Assembly (NCBI RefSeq): GCF_900100785.1
Contig: NZ_FNCP01000021.1
Location: 1 to 64,000 of the forward strand
Source: Desulfosporosinus hippei DSM 8344
Lineage (GTDB): Bacteria; Bacillota; Desulfitobacteriia; Desulfitobacteriales; Desulfitobacteriaceae
Reading direction: 5' to 3'
Length of the DNA stretch: 64,000 bases
The notes beneath the pieces were generated by a model. The model was not told the DNA's origin. It saw only the letters and a program-made list of their open reading frames with translations, and searched no databases. Shown here one piece after another: positions 63,443 to 64,000 of the stretch. The translations under genes were made by a program, and so were the position numbers. The first letter of the stretch is position 1; each line of letters opens with the position of its first letter.

Positions 63443-64000
63443 TCGGTTACGTCCGACTTCTTGGTAATATTATTGACCAAAGTGGCAGCCATAATCCGAA
63501 AGCCTGTAGCATTGCCAAATTGAGGATCTTCAATTAGATTTTTATTTTCCATTTGAATATATTCATAAACCATTTCCCCTACTTTTCCGGCAACAATTAC
63601 AGTATGCAATTTACCGAGCATCGGTTTCAGAGCCTTTTTCACTTCGCGAGTAATATCCGTCCCCAACTGGGTCAGCATACTCTTCATAATTGGATTAAGA
63701 TTGATGGTTCCATTATTCCAGGGATACAGACCACCATTAACCCTGAAAATTTTATCCAGCTCTTTATCATCCGTTTCAAGGGGATTAGCATGACTGCTGG
63801 TCATTTCTTTAAGCTTTTCAGCGACACCAATATAAGCCCACTTTAACCCTTTTTCAATACTAAAGGAGTTGGGAGGATCGAGCATGACTCCATCATAGAA
63901 AGTAGCAATATCAGTGGTCCTAAATCCTGGGTCAATGACCACCACATACCCGCTAAACAACTTAGGACTAGTCGGTATCCCATAATCATTCAGAGTCTCC
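63439..64000 (-). CDS. ParM-like actin family ATPase, partial (5' end outside window)
   Basis: The frame is open to the window edge, so only the distal part is visible. GYVVVIDPGFRTTDIATFYDG matches the phosphate-2 loop and following strand of actin-like ATPases, and HTVIVAGKVGEMVYEYIQ the adenosine motif, as in ParM/StbA-type and Alp proteins. Such proteins form filaments that segregate DNA. A small gene overlapping its stop is a candidate adaptor. Confidence 0.75.
   Translation of the reverse strand, partial: ETLNDYGIPTSPKLFSGYVVVIDPGFRTTDIATFYDGVMLDPPNSFSIEKGLKWAYIGVAEKLKEMTSSHANPLETDDKELDKIFRVNGGLYPWNNGTINLNPIMKSMLTQLGTDITREVKKALKPMLGKLHTVIVAGKVGEMVYEYIQMENKNLIEDPQFGNATGFRIMAATLVNNITKKSDVTE

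Overview
The window looks like chromosome of an anaerobic, spore-forming Firmicute of the Peptococcaceae, most like Desulfosporosinus or Desulfitobacterium. This is an inference from gene content: reverse rubrerythrin, DMSO-reductase-type molybdoenzymes, T-box-controlled trp genes and AGGAGG ribosome sites. No rRNA, tRNA, CRISPR array or transposase was seen. Most genes are on the minus strand.

Region 1-9.2 kb: a YgjP-like metallopeptidase and a PAS/PucR-type regulator, a CZB-domain chemoreceptor, a SatP/YaaH acetate transporter with a small internal duplication, a small YjfB-type operon, and a two-gene ABC exporter. Region 9.2-11.6 kb: a compact GC-rich, highly folded element of unknown identity (about 9345-9641), a DUF3793 gene with a small zinc-ribbon partner, and reverse rubrerythrin behind a textbook promoter with an embedded PerR box.

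Region 11.6-19.3 kb: aroF followed by trpE-G-D-C-F, with one Trp T-box leader before aroF and a second before trpE; trpB and trpA are absent from the cluster. A branched-chain aminotransferase follows on the plus strand. Region 19.5-25.9 kb: an ABC-2 transporter, ferritin, a fusion of an ATC-hydrolase-like domain to a methyltransferase, and small membrane or metal-binding proteins.

Region 25.9-41.1 kb is dominated by metal homeostasis. It holds an ABC half-transporter pair wrecked by an internal deletion, with a Fur-like box and a PchR-like AraC regulator; a radical SAM protein; a glutamate-synthase-like FMN protein; a broken NifX-like gene behind a perfect Fur box; feoA-feoB with a small Cys-rich membrane protein; a diguanylate cyclase; and a DtxR/MntR regulator. 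A recurring palindrome GTTAG-N6-CTAAC, exact or with small deviations, lies near feoA, feoB, the regulator itself and a His/Cys-rich protein gene, suggesting a local metal regulon. A His-rich protein, a UbiB kinase and an AbrB-type regulator with a perfect palindrome follow.

Region 41.2-50.7 kb is an anaerobic respiration island: dmsD-dmsA-dmsB-dmsC, a second cytoplasmic molybdoenzyme with its own FeS subunit, a PucR/CdaR regulator and a CBS-domain protein. Region 50.8-57.6 kb: a secreted metallo-beta-lactamase-fold lipoprotein with a lamin-tail domain, an RND efflux pump with its adaptor, and a TetR regulator preceded by a 52-bp palindrome. Region 57.9-64 kb: asparagine synthase behind a Fur-like box, two tandem CNNM/CorC-type membrane proteins that both appear to lack a normal start codon, and a ParM-like actin with a possible ParR-like partner running off the window end.
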